DNA from: Septoria linicola
Taxonomy: Eukaryota > Ascomycota > Dothideomycetes > Mycosphaerellales > Mycosphaerellaceae
Length of the DNA stretch: 64,000 bases
Assembly (NCBI GenBank): GCA_024114885.1
Contig: CP099420.1
Coordinates: 2,666,001-2,730,000 of the forward strand
Reading direction: 5' to 3'
The notes below the pieces were generated by a model. It had not been told where the DNA came from. It did not search any database and worked only from the letters and a program-made list of their open reading frames with translations. Numbering within the stretch: position 1 is the first letter of the stretch; every line of letters starts with the position of its first letter. This document shows positions 1 through 12,261 of the stretch, piece after piece. The position numbers and the translations under genes are program-made.

Positions 1-332
1 GCATCTCCTCTGTTCGCGAGCAGGAACCCCAGCGACATGGCACTGAGTGATCCCATAGTCTGTCCTCCATGACGATTCGTTTGCACTGTGTCTGCAGTTC
101 GTGCTTCGTGGATCGGTACAGGCAGCCATCCACCTGGCGCCTGGGTGACTTTGGAATCCTCAATGCCAAAGAAGCGCGGAATCGAAGGGCCTGTGAGGTC
201 GACATCGAGGACTCCAACAGAATGGCCCTGCAGCGAGAGTGAGAGGGCGAGTTGGGTGGTGACACTGGATTTGCCCACGCCGCCTTTGCCCGACAGCACG
301 AGCACAATGTGCTTGATCTCACCCAGCGACAT
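1..332 (-). CDS. CFD1: Cytosolic Fe-S cluster assembly ATPase Cfd1/NUBP2 (5' part only)
   Basis: P-loop ATPase of the Mrp/NBP35 family. With Nbp35 it forms the cytosolic scaffold that builds Fe-S clusters for cytosolic and nuclear proteins. The ATG at 332 opens a frame that stays open to the window edge (about 110 residues of an expected 300 or so). The deviant Walker A SGKGGVGKSS is at about residues 14-23, followed by LDVDLTGPSIPRFFG and QAPGGWLPVP. Near the edge MSLGFLL precedes the position where the family has its RGDA block, which is also present. These blocks match Cfd1/NUBP2 rather than Nbp35, which carries an N-terminal Cys motif that is absent here. The C-terminal cluster-binding CxxC lies outside the window. 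No intron is needed in the visible part. Confidence 0.93.
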   Translation of the reverse strand, partial: MSLGEIKHIVLVLSGKGGVGKSSVTTQLALSLSLQGHSVGVLDVDLTGPSIPRFFGIEDSKVTQAPGGWLPVPIHEARTADTVQTNRHGGQTMGSLSAMSLGFLLANRGD

Positions 333-939
333 CTCTGCAGATTGGTGTGCAGAAAGCAGAGATGTCTGTCTACGAGAGAAATGTTTCTGAACGTCCTGTT
401 CTGCTTAGAAATGAGAGCATCGTCACAGGCGTAGCCGCCGCCGATGACGGAAGCCAGCATCCACCATCACCACATCTTCCTTCGAGTTGATCGCTGCTTC
501 TAATGACGCCTGTTTGAATGTTGGGCAGGCTCATCGTTGCGAGCAGTCGAATCCAATAAATTAGAGTTGCCCACATAAAACTGGTAGAATGCACGATACC
601 TGGTACAGATGGCAGGTCATCTTTTTTGGAAATTATCATCTTCAACAAAGTGTTAATCCAGTAAAATCAAACAATCACGCGCAAACCGCTGCCGATTACC
701 ACGAAACCTCGCAAGCAATATGAAGACATCTCGAAGAGCTCTAGTAGCTCACCGTAGGACTGGACACCACCGACTCACGACATCACCGTCGTCCCAGTAG
801 TTTCATTCGCATAACCCTAAGCGGTCCAGAATTACGTCCACTGCACTTCCCGTGCGCCTGTGAAGTCACTAAGTTACGCCAAAGTCATTCCAAACACACA
901 GGTCTCATATCTCGTCTATCATACTCCTCGCGCTATCAG
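333..939. other. Intergenic stretch, no gene seen
   Basis: This is the 5' flank of CFD1 and the 3' flank of the chromodomain gene. Only short overlapping frames without family resemblance occur. No RNA gene or repeat was noticed. Confidence 0.5.
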
Positions 940-3900
940 CTACCCACCCGCACTATTCCTCAAAGGATGTAGGTGCCCTGTCCTCCCTCTCGCCTCCGAT
1001 GCTGCAGGACTCGCCTGTCTACTCAATCTCCCACCTTTCATCGGGCTTCCCATTCTCGGGCTTCTCGGCACAGAACTCTGCCTCGTGCCCATCCTCCCCC
1101 TTCCCTCTTTCAAGGAGCTGATCTGTTCATCCTTGTTTTTCATCGCCAATTTCAAATTCTCCATGGTCTGCTTTAGCTTCTTGTTCTCTTGCTCTAGCTG
1201 CTTGTTATGTCCCTGGAACGAGACCTCTCTCGCGCGTGCCTGTTCACCCTTGGCGATGTGTGTGGCATGAGACAGGCGATTCTCAAGCTCGGTGTTGTTC
1301 TGTGCGAGCTCGCGAGCCCGGTTGGATGAGTCTTGGTACATGGAGCGAGTCCAGTCGAGGTCCTTTTCAGTAGCAGCGGCTTTCTTGATTGCCTTCTCTT
1401 GTTCGGCCTTGGCCTGTTCAGCTAGCACACGAAGCTCCTGAAGTTCCCTTACTTCAGGTACAGCGTGGTCGAGCAGTCTACGATTGGCATCGGCAAGGGC
1501 TTCCTTGAGTTGCGTCCGTTCCGTGCGAAGGGCTGCATTGTTTGCTTCGGCACCAGCCATTCGAGACACTGCTGTCTGCGCAGTCAAGATCGCAGCATCA
1601 CGTTCCTTTTTGACATCGACTAGCTCTTTCCGTTGATCTTCGTGTCTGTATTGGAGAGCTTCAAGCGCGCGGATGTGCTCGTCGAGCCGGTGTTGGACCC
1701 CCTGTAAAAGCTCTCGCAGCCTCTGCTCGGTAGCAGTAGCGATTTCCCTTGAGGAATTGGCCTCGGCATTGGATTGCGTGCCTTTCGCAAGGGAGTCGCT
1801 GATGTGTGTGATGTCCATGTCGAGCGGGTTGATGGTGCCTGGGAATTGTGTTCCCAATGACGGAGCTGGCGACAGTCGAGCTCGTTTACTACTTGTACTC
1901 TCATCCACCTCTTGCATCTCATCGAGAGTCCGCTTGGCACTATGCGAATCTGGCTGTATATCAGTCTCGGTCTGGCTGTCCAGCTCCTCGAGTTGGCTCA
2001 AGCCCGCAATCGGCCAGTCTGCGCTAGTGTCTTCCATGTAGTCGGCGATCGCTGAGGCTGCCTCGACAAGAGGCGCCTGTGTGCTTTCGAGTCGACCTGC
2101 TTCCCACCTAAGCTCATTCGTAGCTTTGACAAGTAGCTTGATGCGGGCCTGAGGAGACATGTCTGCCTGTAAGCAGCTTTCTACATGTTCAATCGTTCGC
2201 GGAACCACCAGTGTGAGGAGCATTGCCCATTTGATGCCATCAGTGCCCGTTTGCTTCCGCACAGCGCGTATCAAAGGGTGCTGACAATCTGTAGAAGAGT
2301 CCATCGCCACAACCACATCTGCGGGCTCGACATTCTGTGGACCACCGTCCAAGTCAACAATCGACACCTTGAGACCAAGATTGGATGGACTTAGATCCGG
2401 GTCGATGCTTAAGGGTTGCGCCCATCTCTTCACCGGAACGTTTATTCCTGCCAGAAATTTGTGCAACATGTCTGGAATCCTTAGACCATGCGCTACGATT
2501 GCAATGTGAAGATTCTGATCTGCGAGGTTACTGATAAACTCGTTCAAGAAGCAGAACTTGGCACTGCACTTGATGTCCCATCGCGCTTGTATGTCACTCT
2601 CGGCGGTTTGGGATAATGTCTCTGGGTTGATGAGATCCGGATGCATAGCAATGTTTCGAAGGCCTTGCAAGAACTTTGATGCTCGTGTCAGAAGATCATC
2701 ATCTATGGTTTGGGCCGCTAGAACCTCTCCGACCAATGCTCGTTCATAGTAGATACTGTTCTGGTATTGGTCGCGCTGATGAGCCGAGGGCGCTACTGGC
2801 ACAACGTGAACACCTGCCAGTTCGGGATCTTCGTTGGCAGTCTGCGGTTCCGGGACACTTGTTGGGGCGTCATTTTGGTGTGCCTCAACTTCACCACTGT
2901 TACCGTCGTGCGCCTGTGGTAGCAGCGTCTCATACCTTTCAGAAGTCGTCATCTCTTCTCTGCTAATTGGAGCTATAGCTTCTACTGCAGGTACTGTCGA
3001 AGGCGACCTTTCGTGCGCTAACAGGGGAGAACCGAGCCGCGCAGCTTGTGCAACCGCGACTTCCGCAATTAAGTTCGGCGGGAGTGCAGATGCTGGCGCA
3101 CCATTGCCAATATGCCCGTTGACAATGCTGTTAGTAGTGCTCGGTACTGGAGTAGCAGATTGTCGTTTAGCGGCTCGTTCATCTCTGATCCGCTTCATCT
3201 TCTCCGCCAACGTTTCGCGCCTCTCCAGAGACGACTCCATGATGGACTCGTGCGCACTAGAGGAGAGTGAGATAGGTCGTGGAGCGCTTTCACCAATGGC
3301 CAGGGAGTGCGTAGGTATTGATGGGAACGGTGTCGAGTCGGGAAGCCGTGACGATACGATACTTGGTGATCGAGCTGGGCTCTCAGTGGGAATGAATAAC
3401 GCCCGACTACCAGGAGTGTACGTGAAATCAGCTGGCGATTCGAGCTTTTGTGGCGTGAATGGTCGCGGCACTTGCGTCTGGAACGGGAAACTGGACTGCG
3501 ATGGTCCGTAGTAATGGATTGTCCGAGGTTGTGAAAGACCTTGACTCAGTGTAAGCCCAGCAGGAGTGTCAATCTGAGAGGCAACTTGTTGTTGCGTTGA
3601 TGCACTAACAGTGGTCACCTGAGATGGTCTCACAAGCTGGCTGGGATCGACTGTGACAACCGATGATGGTGGAGGACGTTGGCCGGCGGGTGGAGGCTCG
3701 TAGTCCGCCTCGTGTACAGATGATTCAAGGTTCAAGGAAGTAGATTGACCGCTTTGCTCCTCAGTGCTTGAGATGACGATGACCTTCCTTTGTCCAGATG
3801 TCTGGGAGGTGGTGGAAGTGTTCGTACTAGTCTGTGTCTGATCAGGTGCTGTATCAGAGATGAGTCTCACAGCTACAGGGCTAGCCTGCTCTGCGCCCTG

Positions 3901-5111
3901 GGCGACGGGATCGATGTGTCTATCGCCCGAGATGTCGTCGTCCAGAGGGCTTGCGTGATTGTCCGACTGTGCTGATCCTACAGTAGCTACGAGTGGATCT
4001 TGTGTAGGTTGTGGCACAGGTTCCCTGGATTGCTCTTCTACTGGGAAGGGGCGAGAAGCCTCCAACTGCTGACCTAACTCGGCTGCAAGCTGATTCGCGG
4101 CGCCTTGTGAGATCTCTTCTTCGAGTGTCTGTAGGAGCGAAGTCGGATCTGCACGCTGAGTTGGTGAGAAGCCTCTAAAGGACGATTCTTCAACAAGTTC
4201 TTGACTCTGCGATTCAGGAATCACGAGACTAGTACTGTTGGTGCTTTTCTGTGTCGAAGGTCCTGGCGCACTGGCCGACAGTGCTCGTTCAGATCCTAAT
4301 TCGTCGGCAGTACTCCGCAGAACCGCAAGTGCTGATGAGTTTGGCGCCGCCGACACAAAGGAGGGGACAGATTGAGAGCGCTCAGCTCCGTCTTTGCTTG
4401 CTGGCCTAGAGCCAAACTTCTGATACTGCCCAGCAAGATAGCTGGATGGCGGACTGGAGTGAGCGACGAATCCTTTCTCAGTTGGCGCCTGTCGACTTGT
4501 TGCGAAAAGAGGGCTTCCAAGGCTCACTTCGTTGACCGGTGACTGCTGAGTTTCACCAATTTCAGGTTCGGGCTCACTTGCGACAAGCTGCTTCTCAGAT
4601 TCCGATACAGTCGCGTTATTCGAGGACCTCTGATCAGGCTGCTGCTCTGGAGCAGTAGTAGTTTCCTCTGGAGCAGGAGATGAGCTCTGGATCACCTTCC
4701 GGGTACGACCTTTCCTGCTAGGCACAGGTGGCGCGCTATCACTATTTGAAGCTGTCATGTGTCAGCTGGCGTTGTCAGTGAAGACACGGTACATGGGTTG
4801 GACCTACCAACAAGTGCGGGGAGTGGATTGCTTCGTGCAGTCTTCTTTCTCTCCCAGTCGTCGATGGCAAGTTGATTAGCGTTGGCCTTGGGCTCCCAAG
4901 TTGGCTCGTAGTTTTCTCCAGTATCAGAATCGGGCTCCCAATCGATATGATACTTGGTCTTGTCTTCGCCAATGATCGATCGGACTTTGTAATCTTTCTC
5001 GTAATTGATCTTGCCGTGGGAGTGTGCACCTTTGGCGCGCTTCTTTAGTCGTTCACGCGGTCGTCCAGAGTCTTCGGGTATACTGCGCTTCCTGCCGCGT
5101 TTACCAGCCAT
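940..5111 (-). CDS. Chromodomain protein with HDA-complex subunit 2/3 domain
   Basis: Predicted chromatin protein of 1371 residues in two exons (5111-4808 and 4751-940). The 56-base intron has a GTAGGT donor and a GACAG acceptor, and the join reads PALVA-SNSDS. The N-terminus is basic. A chromodomain follows at about residues 34-95 (YKVRSIIGED, YHIDWEPDSD, YEPTWEP), of the kind that reads methylated histone tails. A long Ser/Gln/Pro-rich linker comes next. Residues about 760-1010 resemble the class II histone deacetylase complex subunit 2/3 fold (RNIAMHPDLINPE, IVAHGLRIPDMLHKFL). A long coiled coil runs from about 1120 to 1310 before a basic tail. The domain pair suggests targeting of an Hda1-type deacetylase to marked chromatin, similar in idea to the Neurospora CDP-2/HCHC complex; that equivalence is inference. 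Confidence 0.85.
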
Positions 5112-5700
5112 TCTGGCCGCGCGGAATGATGTGAACGCTTAATGTAAGGACTGCCATGATTCTCAGTTGTGATGTCGAGGCGACTCGGCGCGTGGAAGCA
5201 TGTGCTGTAGCATCAGATGCGGAAGGGGACGACGTACAAGTTCGCGATAGCCGATATCTTGGCGTGGAACTTCGCGTGGTTTCTCGTGGACACGGAAATG
5301 CACACATTGGTTCGTCGCTGTAGTCAATGCTTCTACGGTATCTGAGAATCGACACGAACTGACGAAAGAAAGCTTTCCGGACATGTTCCAAGTGGCAGAA
5401 TCAAGTAGTGTCATGATGCAAGTGAAGTGAGCACAGCAGGTGACAGAACAGGCATTCACTGCAAGAACTAGGTTGTGTGAATGTGATGCGTTCATTTCGC
5501 TTTTATACACACTACTATGCATGACTTCAATGCCTGATCGAGCTCGCCCGAGCCCATATAGCCTTTGCAATGACTGTCGCATTGCAGGCCTTGCTACTCC
5601 TCAACTCCACGCTGTGCCATGTCTTGGGCCGTACATCTGTCGTAGTACTGATGCCATTCTACATGTTGCTGATTTGCACAATCGATCACAACTTAGAGGT
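5112..5700. other. Intergenic stretch, no gene seen
   Basis: Promoter side of the chromodomain gene and 3' flank of the GFA gene. Several overlapping short frames on both strands look random. Nothing else was recognised. Confidence 0.5.
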
Positions 5701-6548
5701 TCAGTTCTGGTTCTCCTCCTCATTCTTCTTCTTCTGCTCCTCCACACGCTTGCGCTCCAGCTCTTTGACCATCTCTGGTGGGCTGTCTTCGATGAGGTTT
5801 GATCCCTCGCCTTCATTGATACCAGTCCACTTGGGCAGACCATCCGGAATGTCCATCACGCGCTCATTGTAGAACATGTGCAGTCTCGGCCTATCAGACG
5901 TTAGTTGAAATCCTACATTCACGTCTAGAACCTGAAAACTTACTTGAAGTTGGCCTTCTCCTGATCATTCTTGAAGTGGATCAGACTTGGGAACAGCAAG
6001 ACCATGTTGCGTCCCTCGTCCATGATCGGACTGTAGCAGTGCTTGCAGCGCACCTTGCACGGAAGCTTGTGCTCCTTGGACTTTGAGGTGGGGTCGTACC
6101 ATTCCATATCGTGGTGGCCGTTCTTGAAATTGATGTCGTCCTTGTGGAAGATAGCAGCCCATTGGAATGGAGCAGCGTGCTGAGTCTGGCAAGTCGTGCA
6201 ATGGCAGAGCTTGCTGTCAAGTGGCGTCTTTCTGCTCAGCTCATACTGCACAGCGCCACAGTGGCACGATGCCTCGTAGATGTGCTCGAAGTGCTCGTTC
6301 TTGTCGTGGATTCTGTATGGTGCACGCTTCTTCCACTCCTCCAGCCCGGACTCATCCTTGTCCGGCTGAGGACCCTCGTGCTTCTGCTTGACCTCGTTGG
6401 ACATGTTGGGCGTCCCGGAGAATGACCTCTTCATGAACTGTGTCGACGTGTAGTTTGATGTGATGAAGGCAGCACGCGAGATAGTGTTGGTGTGTTTGGG
6501 GGTTGTGGTGAATGCTCGTTGCACTGGACGAGCGATTCTGATCTTCAT
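5701..6548 (-). CDS. GFA/CENP-V family zinc protein, probably mitochondrial
   Basis: Two exons (6548-5944, 5890-5701) with a 53-base intron (GTAAGT donor, GATAG acceptor; join NFK-PRLHMF) give 264 residues. The protein has the glutathione-dependent formaldehyde-activating (GFA) fold with its zinc cysteines: ASCHCGAVQYEL near residue 94, then LCHCTTCQT, then CKVRCKHCYSP. Family members bind zinc and some act on glutathione adducts, but the substrate here cannot be read. The N-terminus is rich in Arg, Thr and Ser with few acids, which fits a mitochondrial presequence. Alternative starts at internal Met residues 39 and 49 would remove it. The C-terminus is charged and Glu/Lys-rich. Confidence 0.85.
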
Positions 6549-7056
6549 GAGGAATGTATGAAACGAGCGATCGTTTCGCTCGCACAGAAGCCATGGCTGG
6601 CTGCACTTTCATAACAGTGATGCAAGACTCTGTCATCACATCAATGATCCACTGATTCTTTGGGCAATCACGCTAGACACCTTCATCCCTGCAAAAGAAG
6701 CTTCAAGCGAAATCTGGAGTACAGATTTGCTCAGATTGAATTCGCGATCTGCCGCCTCTGACGACGCGACTTTTCTCCCACCAGACTCTCCGCCTGAACA
6801 GCCTCTATAGCACACTGTGATCAACCCTTCAATTGGCAGCGCGCCTTTAGCCCCTGTCCTGACAAGAAGTCGGGGATATGGAAGAATAGTGGTCAAATCT
6901 ACAGTTTTCAATAAACACATCTACCTGCTTTTTTGCCACTGCGATGCTTCTCCAAGAAGTGCAGCATGGATGACACTAGCATCCACAAATTGAGGTACCA
7001 CTTTTTACCCGGCAGTCAACATACTAGCGCCATGCCTTGGCAACAGAGCGCCTCCT
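6549..7056. other. Intergenic stretch, no gene seen
   Basis: Lies upstream of the GFA gene and downstream of the protease gene. One short frame on the minus strand has no recognisable features. Confidence 0.5.
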
Positions 7057-8292
7057 TTAACGTCCATTGCCATTGTAAGCCAACAAATCAGGACTTCCAG
7101 AGCCTGCGTTGGCGATGACATTGCGCGTAGACAAACCTTGAATGCGCTGGCAAAGAGCCGCAGGGGATCTCGTACCCTCAAGAGCGATCAGATAAGCTGC
7201 AAGACCCGCAACATGTGGGCAAGCCATGCTTGTACCACTGATCGTTCGTGTAGCAGTGTTGCTTCCAATCCAAGTCGACGGCACATCCGTACCTGGAGCA
7301 AAGATATCAACGATGCTGCCAAAGTTCGAGAATGACGACCGGTTGTCATTGATGTCCGTTGCTCCGACTGTGCAAGCGGTAGGTTCAGAGGCAGGCGAGT
7401 AATTAGCCGCATTTTGGTTGTTATTGCCAGCTGCTACTGCGACGAAGACTCCAGCACGCACAGCTTCGGCCACTGCGTCGTTGCTGATTTGGCTGAAGGT
7501 GCCTCCAAGAGACATGGAGAATACACTTCTGCTGATGCCACGTCGACGAGCGTCGTTCAGTGCCCAGTCGAGGCCTTGCAATGTCGAAGAGCTGGTTCCG
7601 CGGCCTGCATTGGAAAGAGTCTTCACGCCGATGATGGTGGTTCGCTTAGCCTGTTGCTTGTTAGTAAGGGCCGTGCCATATCATTCGAAGCTACTCACGA
7701 CACCATACACATTGCCACCGACAGTTCCCGAGCAATGCGTGCCGTGACCATTGCCATCTGCGATGCTCTCACCGGAGATGAAGTTGGCTCCTTGGATAGC
7801 ACGTCCGCCGAAGTCGTTGTGACCAGAGTTCACGCCCGTATCAATGACATACACAAAGGTGCCTTGACCAGCAGTGTTGTCGTAAACATAGCCGCTTGTG
7901 CCACGCGAGCGAGAGGAGATTCTGGACAGACCCCATGTGGAAGAAGACTGTGAGACGAGCGCACGATCTTGGAGTTGTCCGGCTGGAGCAGATGCCTCAA
8001 CAATGTAGTCTGGCTCGATCCTCTTGAGTGCTCCGAGCGTGCTGAGCAGGCTCACAACCGCATCATCGCCATCGAAGGAGAACCCTCGGCTGCCTCCAAT
8101 GCTGAAAGTGCTTGTTGGCTCAATGCCAGTTAAGGTGCGTACAGTATCAAGCACGACGGATAGGATGGCATTGTCCTCGAGCTGGACGACCCACGAGCCG
8201 GGTACTGATGCAGAGGTAACACTCCTTTCGATGACAGCAGGAAGGGCAAGCACAGCTGGCAAAGCCAGGAGGATAGCTCTGAAAGATTTCAT
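7057..8292 (-). CDS. Secreted subtilisin-like serine protease (S8A, proteinase K type)
   Basis: Two exons (8292-7699, 7650-7057) with a 48-base intron carrying a GTGAGT donor and a textbook CTAAC branch point give 395 residues. A hydrophobic signal peptide covers about residues 1-20. An I9 inhibitor propeptide follows (PGSWVVQLED to EPDYIVEAS). The catalytic domain has all three triad blocks: Asp in VIDTGVNSGH (about 147), His in GNGHGTHCSG (about 182) and Ser in SGTSMACPHVAG (about 339). The oxyanion Asn block AVAAGNNNQNAA is also present. Family knowledge predicts an extracellular alkaline endopeptidase used in nutrition or host tissue degradation. The length fits a protein with no C-terminal extension. 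Confidence 0.95.
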
Positions 8293-9745
8293 GGCGATGA
8301 AGGTAGATGTGTGTGTCTGTTGCCTCGAGCGAAAGGGATTGACTCTGTATCTGCCATTGAGTGCCCGGAAGAGTGGCCTACTTATGCATCAGCTGCTTTG
8401 AGCCCACTCAGTGAGTTCTGTATCACGTCACACAGAGCCATTGGTTGTGTTCTTGCTAAGCCGAAAGCATAAACGTCCCTTGCATGCACCCACACAAGGC
8501 GCATCTTTCAAGGTCGGACAGAAAACGCTCTTGCGCAACGATCCAAGGCATGGCCGATGTCTTGAGCCGACACTATGTCAAAGGGCTATTCCCAGTCCGT
8601 GTCAACGTGCGCGATTGTTCGCAGACAGCCGTTTGTTTGCGCAGACCTCCTTCCTGTCCAGGGTATACGCGCATCCATCGGCGAGTTCCTGACAGGCTTA
8701 TCCGAAGCTGATGTGCCCGACATGCATCGGTAGCAAAGGATCGTCAACATATGAGCCGCTTGTAGGAGGAGTCAAGGTATGCAAAGTCAGCTCAAGCCCG
8801 CCACTCTTGCTCGATATCTTGTGGGTACTCTGTGGCAAGCCGTTGCTCTATCATAGCCAGTAGCGCCTTCAAGAGCACACGAACACCTGCTGTGTCAAGT
8901 TAGCAACTAGCTTGGCGATCGAATGCGAAGCAACTGCCTAGAGCTGCACACACGGAGGGCCAGGTGATGCCAAGTAGCGTTCTGCGTTGAAACAAACAAG
9001 CTTGCATGCGGTGTAGTAAGGCGGTCTCCTCGCCAGCCTTTGTTGCACCGAGGTGATCTAGAAGCTAAGATCTTAGGCCAATGCCCAGGTGAGGCTATGC
9101 ATAGCGCGCATGTGGCGCGATTCATATCATCAATTATTCATTGTGAGTCTGGCTCGTCTCATTGCGACAGGGCACGACTTGTGTACGGGGTAGTCGCACG
9201 TTCGCTGAAAGGGGCCTGCAACGTGCTGTACATCTCAGTCGTACGACGGGGCATCGTCACGACAATGCGTGCTGGTTGATGGTCGTGCGAGTCGAGCCAG
9301 CTCTATCGCCAAGAGATGCCGCCCTTGTTGGAAATATGCGATCGCACGAGCCAAGTCGTCGCGGCAGTCTTGTCGTGCTGATTGTCGAGCCTGGGAGTCA
9401 AGATATTGTGAGATTGCCTGCCAATTCTGGTGAAGCTCGAGGAGGGGTCGATAAGCTGGTGGGCGCTACACCATTAAAGGTTAGATGATGTGCGCTCGCG
9501 TGGGAGTCTCGTGCCTCGTGTCTTCCTGATAGTTTGAGCGACGATCAGAATAGAGTCGAGCTTTGCGCGGATTCCAGTTCGTGAGGACCGATGCCATGCT
9601 CACAGTGGCTGATCTCGCGATTCCATGTGTTACGATATATGGAATATTCGAAGCTCCGCCCAGATGGTAAGTAGAAAGTCATCAGATCGTTCCATATTGG
9701 TTCTATAGGCGGTCGTCATATGTTGTGTGTTTTATACATATCATT
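8293..9745. other. Long intergenic stretch, no gene seen
   Basis: About 1.45 kb between the protease promoter and the 3' end of the LCCL gene. Short frames on both strands lack start context, splice logic or family motifs. No repeat was noticed. Confidence 0.45.
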
Positions 9746-11842
9746 TCACTTAGTCGGCTCACTCGTCCCATCCTCCATGGGAATCCACTTGTTCATTTCA
9801 TCCCATTGTCCGGCCTTTGTATAGTCCGCCGTTCTGCTGCCAGACATGAACGCAAATCTGAAGTACTCCGGCAAGACCTGTTGCGTCGTCGACACATCGC
9901 TGTCGCTTTCAATCTTGCCAGGGTCGTCCTGGCCAAAGCCCGGGTTCGCAGGTGTCACGCCTGGCTGCTCGCGTCCAAGTTGATGCCGTGTCCATGTCCA
10001 GCTATAATTGCCGGTACCAACAAGTCCATTGCCATCCCAATACGCTTGGTCGTCTTGGTAGCCACGAAAGCGCTCGACATCATTCACAAGGACTGATATG
10101 CCGTCATAAGTAGCGCCGAGCTTCTGATCGAAGATAGGCAGAGAACCAAGATTGAAAGTGATGTTCTTAGCACCAATTTCGAGCACATTGGTAGCAGGTA
10201 GTAAGCTGCCTGTTGCAGAGCCTTTGAGTATATCGGCAGGTAGCTCAACGATCGAGGCAAAGCCCCAACGCGCCACGCCATTGATAAACAAGCCTAGTAG
10301 AAGTCCCTGGTATACCAAACTTGGCCGATTCTGGAAGCTAGTCCCAGGCAGGAAAATCAATCCAAGTATGTAGTGGTGTATCCTTAGATTGAGTCCAGGT
10401 ATTGCTAGGAATATGAGTAGGGTGAGAACAAATCCACCATAGATTGCCAGGTAGCGTGGCATACGACCTTCGACTCGAAATGCCCAAGCCTGACCTAACG
10501 CAATGAACAAGATTGCGAGTACGATTGTGATTAATGCTGGTACTGCACCAGGCTGCGCTTTCAGATCATGTGGCGTGAGTCGCTGGATCGGGATCCTGTC
10601 GAACGTGTAATTATTCAGAGCACCGACCCAAGCTGGTCCTAGCCACAGGACAGTCTTCTCAATCTGGGCCGTTAGACCTGTCAAGCTTCTCTTGCTCGTA
10701 AAGCGATACGTGACGTATGCACAGAAGCAAGCTGGGAGAAAGCGACCGAATGCAATACTCAACAGACCATAGTACGTTGTATTTGCTGGAGGATCCGAGA
10801 CCAGCCCAACATGGAAGAACAACGCTACGAATATGCTCCAGAAATGGACTGCTGGGTCAGTAGTGAACAGCGATACAAGGATCGTGAAGATCAATGTGGG
10901 AGCTATCGCAGGCCAACGCAAGTCCTTACATTGCGTTCTGGTGCTAGACAGGAAGCCAAAGGTGTGCGGAAAGTAGCTGTCAAAGCCAGTGCTCAGGATG
11001 CCGTTGCGCTTCACGGCAGGGAAGGATGCCTGCTCGCCGGTGAGCGTGAGCACACCACAGCCACCTTCAATGTCCTTTATAAAGCCTGCGTGCACGGCTG
11101 AAGCGCAGATGAAACTGTCACCACGATAGATGGCGTTGTTCACAATCTCATCCTCGAACCCAGTTTGCTCGCGCTTGGGGCCGCCAATTACCAGAGATGA
11201 GAATTCCACGAAATGATCGCCCACAGCATGATTGGGAACCTGTTGCTTGTGACAGTCTGCAGGGCAACGGAATGCCAGACTGGCATTCGAGAACGGTCGG
11301 CACATGTTCCCGTTCAAGCCGCAATTGTTGCCATCTCCCCAGTACCTCGCAGCGCAGCTCAATCTTACTGGAGTACCGTAGCCAGGAATTTGCGCAGCAA
11401 ACGAGGACTTGTACAATATCAACGAGAAGACGAGCAGCCACGAGGCGATCGCTGCCACCAGCAACCAAAAGCGCTGTATGCGTTTCGACGCATATCGATC
11501 GAGCAGGTTGATAGGCACATGTTGAACACTCGGGAACAGCGGTTTGATGTGATATATTCGTGGCGGCTGAGGACCTTTGACCCAGGTCACCGTCGATGCC
11601 CACGCATGCTTCACGGGCTTGGGAACGCGATCCGCGAGTTTGTTCTGCCACGATGGTCGAGCTCGAGCTGGCGACGGGTCGAACTCGTTGTTGGGAGATC
11701 CGCGTCGCAGCGGCGCATCGGGCCCAATAGTATCGTCATCTTCGGTGTCGGACGGCGAGTCGCGGTAGCGGTCGTTGTGGGTGGTGTAGCCATTGCTCGA
11801 GCTCGAAAGCTGAGCTTCATCGTCGTCGGTGGCAGGTGCCAT
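9746..11842 (-). CDS. LCCL-domain multi-pass membrane protein
   Basis: Single-exon gene of 698 residues starting at the ATG at 11842. The N-terminal 120 residues are polar and probably cytosolic. One membrane segment lies at about 125-145 (FWLLVAAIASWLLVFSLILY). A Cys-rich lumenal region follows (CAARYWGDGNNCG, FRCPADC). The LCCL core comes next, with YRGDSFICASAVHAG and GGCGVLTLTG. From about residue 310 to 540 there are several further membrane segments, then a polar C-terminus with a WTWTRHQLG block. Pezizomycotina have a family of such LCCL membrane proteins of unknown role. The LCCL fold is thought to bind ligands or lipids, but no function can be assigned from the sequence. Confidence 0.88.
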   Translation of the reverse strand: MAPATDDDEAQLSSSSNGYTTHNDRYRDSPSDTEDDDTIGPDAPLRRGSPNNEFDPSPARARPSWQNKLADRVPKPVKHAWASTVTWVKGPQPPRIYHIKPLFPSVQHVPINLLDRYASKRIQRFWLLVAAIASWLLVFSLILYKSSFAAQIPGYGTPVRLSCAARYWGDGNNCGLNGNMCRPFSNASLAFRCPADCHKQQVPNHAVGDHFVEFSSLVIGGPKREQTGFEDEIVNNAIYRGDSFICASAVHAGFIKDIEGGCGVLTLTGEQASFPAVKRNGILSTGFDSYFPHTFGFLSSTRTQCKDLRWPAIAPTLIFTILVSLFTTDPAVHFWSIFVALFFHVGLVSDPPANTTYYGLLSIAFGRFLPACFCAYVTYRFTSKRSLTGLTAQIEKTVLWLGPAWVGALNNYTFDRIPIQRLTPHDLKAQPGAVPALITIVLAILFIALGQAWAFRVEGRMPRYLAIYGGFVLTLLIFLAIPGLNLRIHHYILGLIFLPGTSFQNRPSLVYQGLLLGLFINGVARWGFASIVELPADILKGSATGSLLPATNVLEIGAKNITFNLGSLPIFDQKLGATYDGISVLVNDVERFRGYQDDQAYWDGNGLVGTGNYSWTWTRHQLGREQPGVTPANPGFGQDDPGKIESDSDVSTTQQVLPEYFRFAFMSGSRTADYTKAGQWDEMNKWIPMEDGTSEPTK

Positions 11843-12261
11843 CGCTACTTCCGCCGACTAAGTTAATCTCCGGAGTGTATCAGGTCTTCCTTGCCTGTGC
11901 CTCTCCCGCCAGTCTATCGATACACAGCCATGTTAACAGAATCGTCCGGTATTCGCGATCGTGGGCTCTGAGAACTACAATCACGATGAAGAGAGGAAAC
12001 ACATGGAACGCGATCCACCTGCTCCACTCGGCATGCACAAGTTCTTAGCACAGGGCCGAACAAACACCCGTCATCCGAGCGGGCTTCTACATCGTCACGA
12101 TGGTATGCTGAATTTCAGTCGAAGACTACAAGACTCACTCGCAGTCTCTTCTCAAAATGACTTTCGCATTGGGGGTATTACAAGAAAAAGATGTCGCGCC
12201 CTTGACTAACCCATCTACGCTAATAATGATGCTCCGCCAATACTTGGCTGCTACTAGGCTG
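11843..12261. other. Intergenic stretch, no gene seen
   Basis: Promoter side of the LCCL gene and 3' flank of the GPI-type surface protein. No feature was recognised. Confidence 0.45.

Noticed and set aside
2834..3511. Plus-strand open frame of 225 codons
   Set aside because: Antisense shadow of the long chromodomain/HDA coding exon.
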